From assembly GCA_949825025.1 (NCBI GenBank), contig OX463784.1, positions 7,757,431 through 7,821,430 of the forward strand: DNA of 64,000 nt. Reading direction: 5' to 3'. Position 1 is the stretch's first letter; each line of letters starts with the position of its first letter. The DNA is from Siphlonurus alternatus. Its lineage: Eukaryota > Arthropoda > Insecta > Ephemeroptera > Siphlonuridae. Shown here piece by piece: positions 23,849 through 35,957 of this stretch. A program made the position numbers and the translations under genes. A model generated the notes under the pieces. It had not been told where the DNA came from and ran no database searches. It saw nothing but the letters and a program-made list of their open reading frames with translations.

Positions 23849-23925
23849 ATGTGCAGGATATTGTAATATATTTAACTAATATTTTAAATGTGGATATCTA
23901 TATGTAGGTAATATATTATTATATA

Positions 23926-23931
23926 AATAAA
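23926..23931 (+). promoter_or_regulatory. Poly(A) signal of CCDC174
   Basis: AATAAA lies 78 bases after the stop codon, the first canonical signal downstream. Confidence 0.6.
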
Positions 23932-24645
23932 TTTAAGCATATAAATCACACTAAAATAATTGTTTATTTTTAGTTCCTTTAAATTTTGGTCTCTGTTATA
24001 AGCAACTTTTTCTAGTTTTATTTATTGTGAATAGCAGAGAGACAATTAATTAATAGTCTATAGTCACTCCCTTCCGGCTTATGGAGGCCCAATTCTGAAT
24101 TCTGATTGGCTTAGAAATAACCCGTTTTGCTGAAACGCCTTCCTATTGGTTAAAAAGGGGTTATTTTCTTGTTGTTTACAAATTTCAACAATCCAATTTT
24201 TTTTTGTAACGGTCGTGAGTGACTTTACCCGGTTCAATAGAGTAATAGCCCTGCTTTAAGCAACGTCAAATTTTGGCGCAAAATTTACTTAGAAGTTTCA
24301 GTTTTTCCCGTTAAAACTCGAACAATGATAAAGTGGCAGCACATGTCAAGTTGAGTAATGTTTATTTTCCATTCTCTGCGTTCGGTGAATGGAATGTAAT
24401 AACTAATAATAAAAAGCAACGCCTTACGCCTGCAGTGTGCATACTACTAAGATAATTATATGCGAGTTTTATTGCAAAAACGTAATGTATAATATTATTG
24501 ATTACGTAAGAAAAGTTGCAGCGAACAGTCATGTGATGCGTTAAGTTGTATGCATATTTAGTCACGAGATACGCTAGTGTAGGTAACCAGGTATCCTTGA
24601 GAAGAAAATTTCTAATTTTTTTTTGTTATTGAGACATTTTCTTTC
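23932..24645 (+). promoter_or_regulatory. Intergenic region, probable IAP promoter
   Basis: This compact gap separates the CCDC174 poly(A) signal from the IAP start codon. It contains CTGATTGGCT (about 24101) and CCTATTGGTT (about 24151), two CCAAT-box-like sites. No TATA box placement is convincing and the transcription start is unknown. Confidence 0.4.
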
Positions 24646-27600
24646 ATGGCTATGGGTCGTACAGATAATATTGTTACTGATTGTTCAGTGATTCCTGCTA
24701 AACCAGAAATGAATTATGAAAAAAGAAGACTTGAAACATTTCGTACATGGCCCAGTAATGCTGTCATAGAACCACAAAGAATAGCAAAAGCTGGATTTTA
24801 TTCTACAGGAAATGGTTTAGAAGTAAAATGTTTTTCTTGTGGAAAATGCATTAATCAATGGGATTATGGTGATCAAGTTATGGTTAAACACAGAACGTTA
24901 AATCCAGAATGTCTTTTTGTACGGAATCCTTTGGAATGTGGAAATATTCCATTACTTCCGTCCATCGGTTCTCAAGTTGATTATCGAAAAGAAGCGGAAA
25001 GACTTGCTTCATTCCGTGGCTGGCCGTTATCCTTCATATCTCCAGAAAGTTTGGCTCGCAACGGACTTTACTACTTGAGGGAGGGAGACAAGGTGAATAT
25101 CCAGCATGACAACTGCGGGAAGATCAATTTTACAGATACGGTACAGTACCGTACCGGTATGCATACTGTATGCATATACCGTACAAAATGCTGTCAGGGT
25201 CAGATTGGGTGGTGCAGAGAGCCGGGGATCACAGCCCAAACACCAATTGAGAGAATGAGGAAGTGGGGCACTGAAGATGACCAAATCCATGGGGGGGGGG
25301 GGGAGGAAATCCCTGACCTCCTCTTACACATGGCCAATACAATACTGGAAGATATTAGTGCATTATGTTCTATAGCTCAGTAAACACAACAGTTAGTTTT
25401 AGACTAGTATTGGCATTGGCCCAACAAAGTTTGCTTGATTCGGCACTGACCCGCAGAGTTTACTGGGAGGCTTCTGTTCCCAGTAAACACAACTCTGTCG
25501 GTCCAGTGTTGGTCCAGGACTGGGACTGTTGGGCCAGTACTGTGCCAACACTCTAAAGTGCCGGTCCAATACATTTTTGACACCCTGTGTTTACTGGGTT
25601 GCTTCAATGTTGCATACTTTACATTCCGGTTATTCACAGTAAAAAGTTGTAAAAAGTGAGAGCATACGTACTAATTATATTATTATTAAATGATGCAGTG
25701 ACTTAATGGTCAGCATCCATGATGACATCACCAATCCTTTGTCCTCCCATTTACTTACAAAAAAAGATTGGGCGCACGTAAGATCCTATACGGAGCAATT
25801 TTTCGATCGCTTATTGTTAACCCTCTAAATAAGTTATGTTTGCAAATTTAAAATTACGTATTGGCATTAACCTTTTACGTTTGCTGCTATAAAAATTTTA
25901 TTATTTGCCTTGGGTCAGTTTAATTAAAGAGCATCTAAAGAATTTCGCGGTAGTAGTGTTTTGACTTCGAGCCGAAAAAACATGCGCAGAAGGGTTGCGC
26001 GCCGATGCGCGGTGGTTGTAGCAGGAGTCAAAATTAGCAAACGAACATGGCGACTATATAATTTTTCTGATGGATACTTACCATTATCAGTACACGTATC
26101 TTGGGCATAGTTTTCTTTTTATATAATATCAGGGAAGTCTTAAATTTGGTATATACTCCCCCCCTCCCCTTTTTTTACAGGGACACACCCCTAAAAGCTT
26201 ACAGCTCACGGCAGAGTAATGGGTAGGGATAAGCTTAAACTTTTTTGCCAAATTGCTTAGATGAGGTCTAACTTTAGGCCTGCTTGGGCCTGGCTCTTTA
26301 TTACATAAACAGACAGAGTCGAGCCTGGTCTAACGTTTAACTTCATCTGTGCAATTGGTTCATTTAACCGCTTGTAAAAAAAAACAAATTTCTACAACGG
26401 GAAACTTATTTTTAAAAATTTACATATGATTCATGTTAGACTCAGGCCGCGTCTCGTTTAAAGAATGCGTACTAAAAAGTGTATACACTTCAAACACCAA
26501 TTAGTGTAGATACTTAATTTTAAATGAGACAACTTTACTGTACACTAGCGCCAACACTTGCTAGTGTCAAAGTTGGAAACATTTGCATCAGCTGATCAAT
26601 GTTAAAAATGTTAGTGTCTGTGTTAGTGTTTGAAGTTGCTATTTCAAACACTATATTCTAGAATTTTCAAACACTTGAACACTTGTGCTAATTGAGACAA
26701 CAGTTAGTGTCAACATGACGTCAGCACTTCAAAAAACTGGCAATCGATAATGTGTTTAGTGTGCATTTTCGTGGAATGGCATACACTCTCAGTGTTGCCA
26801 GATGTATGACAGTGTTGCCATGTTTCTTCAGGTGGCGTGTGGCTTCTGCTCAGTGGTTCTTCACGAGTGGCAGGCTGGTGACGACCCCCTGGTGGAACAC
26901 AGACGTGCCAGCCCCAACTGTCCGCTGCTCTTCGGTTACATCGTCGGCAACGTCCCCCTCAGCCACAACGGCAGCGGAGTGATGGAGGAGGGGGAGAGTT
27001 CACCCGAGCAGTCCGTATCTCCTCCGCCTCAACAGCCCTACGTGGAGATAAGACCTTTTGCAGGTAAGAGACACATTAACTATTACCAGAGATTTGATAG
27101 TGTAGAGATATAGAACGCTTATGGCCAAAAGTCTGTTCAGACATTACAGATCTTGAAGGAAGTGCGAGTACGAAAATATGTGTTATTTCAAATCTTCAGC
27201 GCAGGGGCGTTTAGATGGCGTTGCAGCTGCAAGTTATAAGCATTTGGGGGTGTGCCTGTCGCATTGCAACTCCATCTGGACGCCACCAGAATAAGTTCTC
27301 ATTTTCTCATTTTTGTATTGATTTTTTTTCAACTGCAATCTGAAAACATTAATGAAAATATACTGTCAGCTTCTTATGGCAAACATGTAAAATAAAATAT
27401 GCCCTGGGGAAGAAGTAAAAAACTGACAAATCTGACAAAAATATTTATTTTTATATTTTTTGTATTGGTGCCTTAAGCTTTGCTATCTATCTGATCTGCT
27501 ATCCACTGGTATCCATCTAAAAGTGCATAAATGCCTCAGCAAAGTGAACAGAAAATTAGTCAGTGTTCTTTATTTACATGAAATCTATCAAGATATACAG

Positions 27601-30600
27601 TAAGAGCAAAGTGAACTTAGATTATATTAAAGCATGCCGTATGCCTGCACTTGCTGGGTTAAAATCGAGACAAGCCTGGAGCTTCTTTTTTTCTCCGTTA
27701 GCACTAGTGACACGTAATTTTAACATTGCAAGATACACTAACAATTTGGTAACGTCACAAAAACACAGTTCACCAACGCCACAACACCATTGTGGTGCCA
27801 AAATTTTGAACTAAAGCGCAGTATAGGGCCTATGAATTGGATGTGATACGCTTTAATGTAATCTAAGTTCGCTTTGAGTAAGAGGAACAGTCAATAATTT
27901 CTTATCGTAAATTGTGTTTACTTAACTACGGATGTCAAGTTAGTACTTTGGTCTGTAATTATAAAGTTTGACAATTTATTAATAATGGAATAATATTTGC
28001 TCTTCTAGAAATAAATGTGCATGCATGTCAATAATGACAGCTACAGTACATAAAGCCCTGATTGGGTTTCTTTTGATTGGAGTATATTTTGTTAGTAAGG
28101 ATGAAATGCTTGAAAATGATTGGCTAGCCTGTATGAAGAAATTGTATTGAGTATTATAATCTATGTTCCATCTTTTGATAAATTATTAATATTTTATTCT
28201 TCATTCTTTTGAGCTGTTAATAAAATCATTGCATACTTTTCAGTAAGTAAGTTCTTTATACTCATTGTGAGATAAGTAAAAAACTTCTATATTACTGTAT
28301 TAAAGGGGTACCAAAGTGAATACTTTTTTTACATATTCGTGCAGCTAAGAATTATTCTGATATCCCTGTGTCTCAATATTTTCGTACAATGCCTAGTTAG
28401 TAGTTATTTTAAAATTAATTATTTAATTTGAAAAGTGAGTTCTATGGCCGTTGGTTGATTCAAGTCGGTGCGCGCCCGCAGCAGCCGCTGATTCAACGAG
28501 AATTTCCCGCGAATCATGGGAACCTCCTCCCGCCCCTTTCTTGTCGTATCACCGGCCGCTGCGGACGCGCATCGGCTTGAATCAATCAACGGCCATAGAA
28601 CTCACTTTTCAAACTAAATAATTAATTGTAAAATAACTAGGCATTGTACGAAAATATTGAGCTACAGGGATGTTAGAATAATTCTTTGCTACCCGAATAT
28701 GTAAAAAAAGTATTCACTTTGGTACCCCTTTAAGGATTATTGTCACTAAGGTAATTATTTTTTGATGGTAAAAAAATATAAAATTTAGAAGAGAACATAG
28801 AGAACAAAATGACTGTTCACTTTCTGAAGTACAGTAAAAAAAAAAGTAATTATTCATTCCAGTTTTTGAGATATTAATTTTTTTAGTTAAAAAAGATGCT
28901 GGTTTGACAAATGGCCGCCAGATTTCCAATGATATTCTCACTATTTAAATCCTGAATATCTAAAAAACTAGACCGACTTTTGCTTAATTTTTTTCACTGA
29001 GTATTTATGTTATAATGTAAGGAAGGTTTACTATAATTTTCAGAGTGATTCACCATCTCCTAAGATCAGTGACAATAATCCTTAATAATATACAATAAAG
29101 GGACTGAACATTTTTTCTGGAAATAAATTTGTTGATGTCATTGGCTATCAAACCAATCTTTACTACAAAAATAGCTAGTATAGATAAGATATTGTTACTA
29201 GAGAGTGTTCTTAATTGGCACTCAAGTTTAAATACTTTATCAGTGTTTCCTGCCTCATATTTCCTAGTACATTTGGTGAAGTACCTATTTTGTTCTATTT
29301 CTTTCTGGTTTCATGTTGTGTGGTAATGATTAGGCTTATCTCTTACAAACAGGAAACTTGTATCAGAGTTATCTTTAAAAGCCTGTGAGACAGCAATATT
29401 GTTAAATATGGAAATTAGAAATTGTTATGCTACATTAAAATTTTAATGACAAAATATTTAATTATTGTTGACTGTTTCACAACAAAAATAGCAATTTTCT
29501 TTAGTGAAATCTATTACTGATTTTTTTTATTGTATGTCATTGTAGAGTGGGCGATTGCCCTTTTTTTAATTTTTATTTTCTAAAAATAGTTTAAGCTGCC
29601 CTCTAATGAGAAATGAAAACCAAAAAACTTAATCTCAAATAGCTTTACCACAAAAAATTCCCAAAGTTTTTTTTTATGAAGCCTTTAACATGTATCCTTT
29701 TGGTACAGAAAACAGCTCAAACTTTGTCTGAACTGTGGTACTAATTAAAAAGTACTTACATAATCTATGATAAATTCTTTAATGGATTTTCAAATAAAAT
29801 ATATTTTTTTACGAAGCTTTTAATGATAGTGTAATAGAGAGTGCAGAAGGCAAAAGAGTGTTATGAGTATTTCTGAAGCAAGTGGAGTATGCAAGAATCG
29901 AGTGCTTTGGAGGGTAATTTGTAGACGGCCGAGGTAATAATGCTGCTGGCTTACCCTGTAAAGGGATATGGCGTCATGTTATGTATGTATGCTTTTAATA
30001 AAGCTCATTGTTGCGCTCACCTGAAATAGCAGATTGCTCTTTATGGCTCATTATTCCAGATGATGTATGATATATTGCAGTGGTTAAACAAAGACTTTCC
30101 CTCTCTACGTTATGTGATCCGTGGTTTCAGGTCCCGAGGGGATGAGTTCCGTCAACAAGCAGCTAGCCAGCAACCCCCAGTTCGGTGCTCAGGTCCACAA
30201 GCCCCCCATCCACGGAAAGTATCAGACTTACGAGGCCAGGCTCGCCACCTTCAGCGGCTGGCCCAACCGTCACCCAACCCCCGAGGAACTGGCCATGGCG
30301 GGCTTCTTCTACCATGGTGAGCAAAGTAAACATTTCACTTGAGAGTAATTTTTTATATGCTAAAATGCTTGGAGAGTAAAGTAACATTTTCAGTGTCGTA
30401 GGGAGAGATTTTTTTCTTTATTTAGGTTATTTTGTGTCCTTACTTTTTAAAACAGTATACTTTTGTCGTTATCAGCTTTTTGTGCCCTACTTAATCACTT
30501 GTGAAGTTGAAATATTGCAATGCCACCTTGTGAATGTTAGTTGTTTTATATCTGGAAATTCCTATGCAAAAATGAGTAATAGGTTTCGCTGCATTTACCA

Positions 30601-33600
30601 GTAGCCAGATTTGCACCACATCCATGCAGCTTATTTTATATTGTACAATTTATTTTTTTTTTCTCTTTATTTTTGTCTTGTTTTTTGCTGCTGTATTTAG
30701 TTGTCATTGCAGTGTGTCTACTTAAAAAGTGTTATTAATTACCGAGCAGCGTACGTAGTGGTTTGATCTCTGCCTATCGCTCGGGAGACCCAGGATCGCT
30801 TCCTGCCTTGGCTCAGGTGACTTTTTTTTCACTTCGAGCTGAGGTATGGCAGCGTGTTCTGGTAAGTTCCCGAGAGATGGCATGTATGTTCTTCCACTAT
30901 ACTGCTTGTATTCGGGAGGTGCCGAAGGTCGTTCCCTTTGGTACCGTCTGCCTCGATAATGGTTTTCTGTGGTTTCCCATCGTCACTCCCAGGCAAATGC
31001 CGAGGCAGTTCCTAACACAAGCCACAGCCGCCTCCTTTCCTATCAATCCTTCCAACTGTTGTTAATACTGTTGTTAAGTTTGAATGCTTACACCAATAGC
31101 AGAATATGCTATAGTAAGCTAACATTGTAATAAAATAAAATAAAATTTGCTGTAGTGTATTTATGTAATATGAAAAATCATCTATGCGATATTTATTTAT
31201 TCACTGCTCTTATTGTATTATTGACTTCTTATATTTAGTGCCTTGGTTAAGGTATAACCTGAGAATTTGTCTGTCAAGGTCAAGAGGCGTGGCTACACTG
31301 GCAAATCTGGCAACACTGTTGCAATAGTAATGCGAATAATAGATTAGGAGGGGGTGGTAACTACAGTCCTTGAGAGCGTTGCCAAGTTTCTTAGGACATA
31401 TCAGAAACGATCATCGCCACGGTTCGAAGTATATGAAAACAATTCAGAAAAATAGTCCAAAAAATTAGCTTTTAATCCATGTAAAATTTAAAAAAAAAAA
31501 CTCGAGCCGTTTTTGTGCAATGTTGATTGAAAAATTTAACATTAAAAGCATACAAAATACACATTTGAATAAATTAATTACGTATAATTAAACCAATGGT
31601 TAAAAAAATCTGAAAAAAATCAGTAGTATTTGGACAATTGTTGTAAGTCTACCAAATTAATTTCAAGAACATCTGTCGATACAACTTTTTTCGTCCGAAT
31701 ATCTCAGGTTAAGCCTTAAGTAACCGTTGCTAAATAAATAATAATTTGATATATTTTGATACTTGTCGCGATCATCAATGGTTGTCTCATTTCTTTAAAT
31801 ATATGAATTTGCATTAATAATAAAATAATATCCAAAAAAACTTAGTTCGGAGTAAGTTCTCAAAATGTTAACACATATATCCACAGGTATGTTGGACCAC
31901 GCGACTTGCTTCCACTGTAACGGAGGTCTCCACAACTGGGACCCCGCTGACGACCCCTGGGAGGAGCACGCCCGCTGGTTCTCTCGCTGCCCCTACGTCG
32001 GCATCATCAAGGGGCGAGAGTTCATCCAGCAAGCCATCGGAAAGAAGCCTCCCATCATGCCCCTGTCCGACATCGTGCAGCCGCATTGCAACGTGGTGAG
32101 TACAGAATGTTAATTCCAAGTGTTGTATCAGTCAAATTGGATCAGGATGATGGCTGGTAGTTATTACTGATTTAACAGATTTTGGTACAAGAAAAAAAAA
32201 GCTAAAACTGGATATTTTACGTAAAAAAGTTAGCACTGCTTGAAATTTATTGATTAATTTTATAATTTTATTCTAAATGTATTAAAAAGTAGGTTCAGTG
32301 AGTTACTGTACTACTATACAGTAGTTAAAAAAATCCATGAGAAGAGTGTAATTTTTTAATGACTTTATTTATTTTTAGAACTTTGTCATAGTGCTTTTAC
32401 AAGGGGTGAGTAATGTAAATGAGGGGTAAAAACTACAAGAATATTTGCTATGGTACCGCATGCATAATCAGAGACAAGTCTCAAAGCCTATAGTTTCCTT
32501 GATAATTTTATTCCCCCCATTGGAATAAATTTTAAAAATATCAATATGATAATGAATTTACCTAAGTTAAGTTAATTAAATTAAGTTAATGAAAGGATTA
32601 GGTAGACCAAAAAAGGTTTGAATGGATGTGATTGCAGAATATTTGAATAGCAGGAGTGTTAAAAGTACACAGTGTAATAGAGAGTATAGGAGGCAAAAGA
32701 GTATTATGAGTATTTCTGAAGCAAGTGGAGTATGCATGAATCAAGTGCTGTGGAGGGCAATAGAGTATCGACCTAAATTTTTTTTATTGCAGAAATGGAT
32801 AGAGGGTGCAAAGTTATGCTACCCTGATTTTTTTCAGATTTTTTAGAGACCGGTAACTATTTTTAAAAAATTATTGAAAGTTCTTTTAGTGACATCACGA
32901 GACACTACTCCTTAAAAAAAATATAGGACTTGCCGCCTCGTGACGTCACAAAAAGAACTTTCAATAATTTTTTAAAAATATTTCCCGGGCTCAAAAAAAT
33001 CTGAAAAAAAAATCAAGAGTAGCATAACTTTGCACGCTCTATCCATTTCTGCAATAAAAAAATTGAGGTCAATACTCTATTTGTGGACGGCTGAGGTAAT
33101 AATGCTGCTGGCTTACCCCGTAAAGGGATATGGCGTCATGTTATGTATGTAAGTTACCGACCAAATCATACAGTAATCGTCCTTTACTAACATGTCTCAT
33201 CACCTCTCTGTTAGGCCGGAGGTATTGATACGACGGGACTCCACGACTTCGAGGCCAATCAGCCATCTGTCGTCACCTCTGAGCCAACCAGCAACTCCCA
33301 GCAGGACAGCGTGAACGGAGGGGAGCGTCACACTTCGTTGGAGGGGGAGATAGCTGGTCAGGTCATCGGCAGTCCCGGCTTTGAGGTGGAGGCAGCAGAG
33401 TTGGCAGTGGAGCAAGGAGCGGGCAGCGAGCAGACGACCAATCAGGCGTGAGTTAGAGTCACATAAAATGTGATATTACCCCTAGAGAAGCAGAATATAT
33501 CTAAGAAATAGTAATGAAACTGTAATTTATAATAAAGTTAGTCCTAAGAATTTAGTGAAAAGAATTAAATTTATTCCTGCTCAAAAGAAAATTCAGTAAA

Positions 33601-34131
33601 AACTAGTTATTACACAACTTGTTGTTAGGTGAAACTCAATTTTGAGTAATGGAGATCGCGGTCCCTTTAAAAAAGTAAATAGCATTGAGGAAAAACTTGA
33701 TTCATATGTATAAGGTAATACGATCTTGATAAAACCTAATTTCCTGGGTCCCTTGACTTTACGTAATTAAAAAAAAATTACTGTACATAGTTGTATAATT
33801 AAAATTAACTTTGTAAAATAATGTAAATGCTCAAACAGCAAAACAAAAAAAAATCTTGGTTAAATTGTGATTCTCCCAATGGGTAGCCGTGTTTAAAGCA
33901 GTCAAATATTATGTCATATCTATTGGTTCTTTATGTTCTCATTGTCTTTTGGTGGAGTAATGTCACATTTATTAATATTTTCACCTGACAGGTCTGGGGG
34001 AGTGGAGGAAGGTCAAGTGGCAGCCGCCCTGAGTGCCCTTGCCCTGCACGACCCTGAGAACGGAGACAATGGTGAGCTACAGTGTAATTGTTGCAAAGAC
34101 TCTAGTTAAATATTATATAATATTTTACTGT

Positions 34132-34195
<64 letters not shown>

Positions 34196-35151
34196 TTTTA
34201 TTTTATTTTTAAACCATCTTTTTCTCTAAAAATGAGCGGCGAGTCAAACCAAATGCGTTGTTTTTAATTAATTTTTCTCTTCTTGCTGGGTCAATGACAG
34301 CTAAAAGCTCGAACTATCTCCCTTTCCAGCAAATATTTTTCTATCATATGTGTTCCTATTCTCTCTTTTTAAATAAATGACTGTAGAACAATTTGAAACC
34401 CCTGCTCAGTGTAAGGTTCTTTTTTAAGTCACATTGTCTATTTGTGGTAAGTTCTCTTAGGATAGGTTATGTAATTACTGTCTATAGCAAAATGAATGCA
34501 TCAAATAAGATATTTAGTATCCTAATTATTGATTAAATATTCTTGTCCTGGAAGATTATATCTTAGCAAGCACATCTGTACCTGATACAAAAATTACCAA
34601 AAGTGTGTTTGTTGCCACAAAATTCAATCAATCCAAAATTTTGTTTGAAGTTTTTCTTAAACAAGCATTATATTTTATTTGTACCTACTTTTCTTTTTTC
34701 TCTCTCTATTTTAATTAAATTTAAACTCTTTCTTGTCAAAGTTACAAAATTACCAAAGATTAAAAAATAATAATAATAAGAAAAATAAATAATTTTCCTT
34801 TGCTTTTTTTACTAGATACGGTATATTTTTCTTACACTTTTTTATATTTATGTATACCCTCTCCCATTTTTTAGTAATTAGAGACTATTGCAAGTCAGTT
34901 ATGTATTGCAATATTACAGCATTTACAGCTCCACTCTAATTCTTGCTGTATGTGCCATAGCGGATTTGGTTGAGGAGAACCGCCGCCTCACGGAGGCTCG
35001 ACTCTGCAAGGTGTGTTTAGACGAGGAGGTGGGGGTGGTGTTCCTGCCGTGCGGCCATCTCATCACCTGCAAGGTGTGTGCCCCCAACCTGGCACACTGC
35101 CCCATGTGTCGAGAGAAAATCCAGGCCGTAGTGAGAACCTTCTTCTCCTAG
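24646..35151 (+). CDS. Inhibitor of apoptosis, three BIRs plus RING (DIAP2/XIAP type)
   Basis: IAPs bind caspases or signalling partners through BIR domains and ubiquitinate targets through the RING. Seven exons fit GT-AG and phase: 24646-25092, 26832-27063, 30131-30316, 31887-32095, 33215-33447, 33992-34071 and 34961-35151. They give 525 aa. BIR1 (about 25-92) has zinc ligands C62, C65, H82, C89 (CFSCGKCINQW). BIR2 (about 113-182) spans the first intron, with C152, C155, H172, C179. BIR3 (about 258-325) spans the third, with C296, C299, H316, C323 and ADDPWEEHARWF. The C3HC4 RING (about 477-511) reads LCKVCLDE, LPCGH, CPMC and the protein ends RTFFS. This order and length fit Drosophila Diap2 and vertebrate XIAP/cIAP. 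The linker (about 360-465) is acidic and Ser/Gln-rich; a UBA domain expected there is not obvious by eye. An extra non-coding 5' exon is possible. Which orthology group it belongs to needs a tree. Confidence 0.93.
25291..25303. repeat. Poly(G)13 run in IAP intron 1
   Basis: Thirteen consecutive G residues, unusual in this AT-rich window and prone to length error in assembly. Confidence 0.95.
27200..27292. mobile_element. Possible small MITE in IAP intron 2
   Basis: GGGCGTTTAGATGGCGTTGC faces CATTGCAACTCCATCTGGAC, an imperfect inverted repeat of about 24 bp. No clear target duplication. Confidence 0.4.
28304..28729. mobile_element. TTAA-flanked foldback family F, copy 1
   Basis: The arms of about 170 bp start AGGGGTACCAAAGTGAATAC and end with the complement; TTAA lies outside both ends. 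The loop is a GC-rich patch (CGCCCGCAGCAGCCGCTG, CCTCCTCCCGCCCC). It lies in IAP intron 2. Copy 2 is at 58650-59067. Confidence 0.93.
29843..29990 (+). mobile_element. RTE-like retrotransposon 3' end (intact site)
   Basis: About 150 bp ending in GGGATATGGCGTCATGTTAT and GTATGTATG, the tail style of RTE-type elements. The earlier block GCAAGTGGAGTATGCAAG and GGTAATAATGCTGCTGGC matches 32685-33150 in the same gene. It serves as the empty site for the MITE nested there. Confidence 0.7.
30741..31146 (+). mobile_element. tRNA-derived SINE in IAP intron 3
   Basis: The head is tRNA-like: GTACGTAGTGGTTTGATCTC (A box region), CTATCGCTCGGGAGACCC, then the B-box-like GGATCGCTTCC. The central conserved domain at about 30960-31010 reads TTCTGTGGTTTCCCATCG and CAGGCAAATGCC. 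The tail is AATAAAATAAAATAAAA. About 400 bp, oriented with the gene. The same tail recurs at 19191 and the same central domain at 15991 and 44871. Confidence 0.82.
31251..31715 (+). mobile_element. TTAA-flanked element family E, copy 2
   Basis: Starts GGTATAACCTGAGAATTTG, ends CTCAGGTTAAGCC, with TTAA on both sides. It includes CAAGAGGCGTGGCTACACTG and GATCATCGCCACGGTTCG as in copy 1. It lies in IAP intron 3, ending about 170 bp before the next exon. Confidence 0.9.
32665..33150 (+). mobile_element. RTE-like 3' end split by a family A MITE
   Basis: The left part (GTATTATGAGTATTTCTGAA, GCAAGTGGAGTATGCATG) and right part (TTGTGGACGGCTGAGGTAAT, GGGATATGGCGTCATGTTAT) are contiguous in the paralogue at 29843-29990. 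It lies in IAP intron 4 and ends about 65 bp before exon 5. Confidence 0.75.
32762..33078. mobile_element. AT-target foldback MITE, family A copy 3 (nested)
   Basis: The 317-bp element begins AGAGTATCGACCTAAA and ends with AGGTCAATACTCT, flanked by AT. The empty paralogue at 29.9 kb reads GGAGGGTAATTTGTAGACGG and the filled site GGAGGGCAAT/element/ATTTGTGGACGG, so exactly AT is duplicated. Confidence 0.97.
34131..34205. repeat. (TTTA)n microsatellite in IAP intron 6
   Basis: About 70 bp of TTTA repeats beginning about 60 bases after the donor at 34072. Confidence 0.95.
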
Positions 35152-35957
35152 CCTCTACGATACCGCGGTGCAAAACATATGTACCGCTAGAGTGAGATGA
35201 CGCTCACTTTGATTTACTGTGAGGCTAAATGGACCTTATTATTCTATATGCTGGTTAAAATAGTAAGGAGGAGATTTAAAATCAGTGCATTCTTGGGGAA
35301 TACCCTCACCTGAATTTAATTCTAAAAAAAGGCACCTATTCTTGTAGTTAATCAGTCTTCAAATGATGGAAGAAAATTATAATTTTGTCCAGGCTATGTC
35401 ACTGAGAAAATGACCTGTAAGTGAAATAAAGTAATCATAAAATCTTTATAGGCTAGAATATGAAATTAATCTTTAAGAAAACTACTTGTTAAATTGTACT
35501 GTAGTTTGATGGACTATGAAGCTAAATAAAGCATTTATAAGATCTTTTTACCAAAATAAGGATATAAAAATTGTGCCATTACACCTGTGAAGTAAGGTAC
35601 AAAATTAGTATGGTAACATCTTGAAGTTTGACTGAATTGTACATAACATTTAGCCAGTAAAAAATATTTTCTGCTTGTAATTTAATGTTTCAATTACTGT
35701 TTGAAAGCCAGCTATGAAAATAACGTTAATGTAAATGCTTTACAGTATATTTGTCTCATCAATAAATGATAACTTAGAGATTGTTTTGTTGCAACAATTT
35801 GTAGTACAATGAGGCTATTAAATTGTCATTAAGATAAATAATTTTTAAAAAATTCAAGGCTTTTTATTATGTTTTTAAGAACTGTTTTTTTTTGTACTAT
35901 ATTCTTTTATAAGAAAAAAAAAAAGAGAAAAAAAACAACAACGTAATATTCAATAAA
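35152..35957 (+). other. Likely IAP 3' untranslated region
   Basis: Non-coding sequence after the IAP stop with four canonical AATAAA signals at 35425, 35525, 35761 and 35952. Alternative polyadenylation is therefore possible; no way to choose from sequence. Confidence 0.5.

Noticed and set aside
25093..25383. Extension of the first IAP exon as a 245-residue single-exon protein
   Set aside because: It runs into intron 1. Homology to BIR2 stops exactly at the GTGAAT donor and resumes at 26832.
30763..31065. 100-residue frame in IAP intron 3
   Set aside because: It lies entirely in the tRNA-derived SINE.
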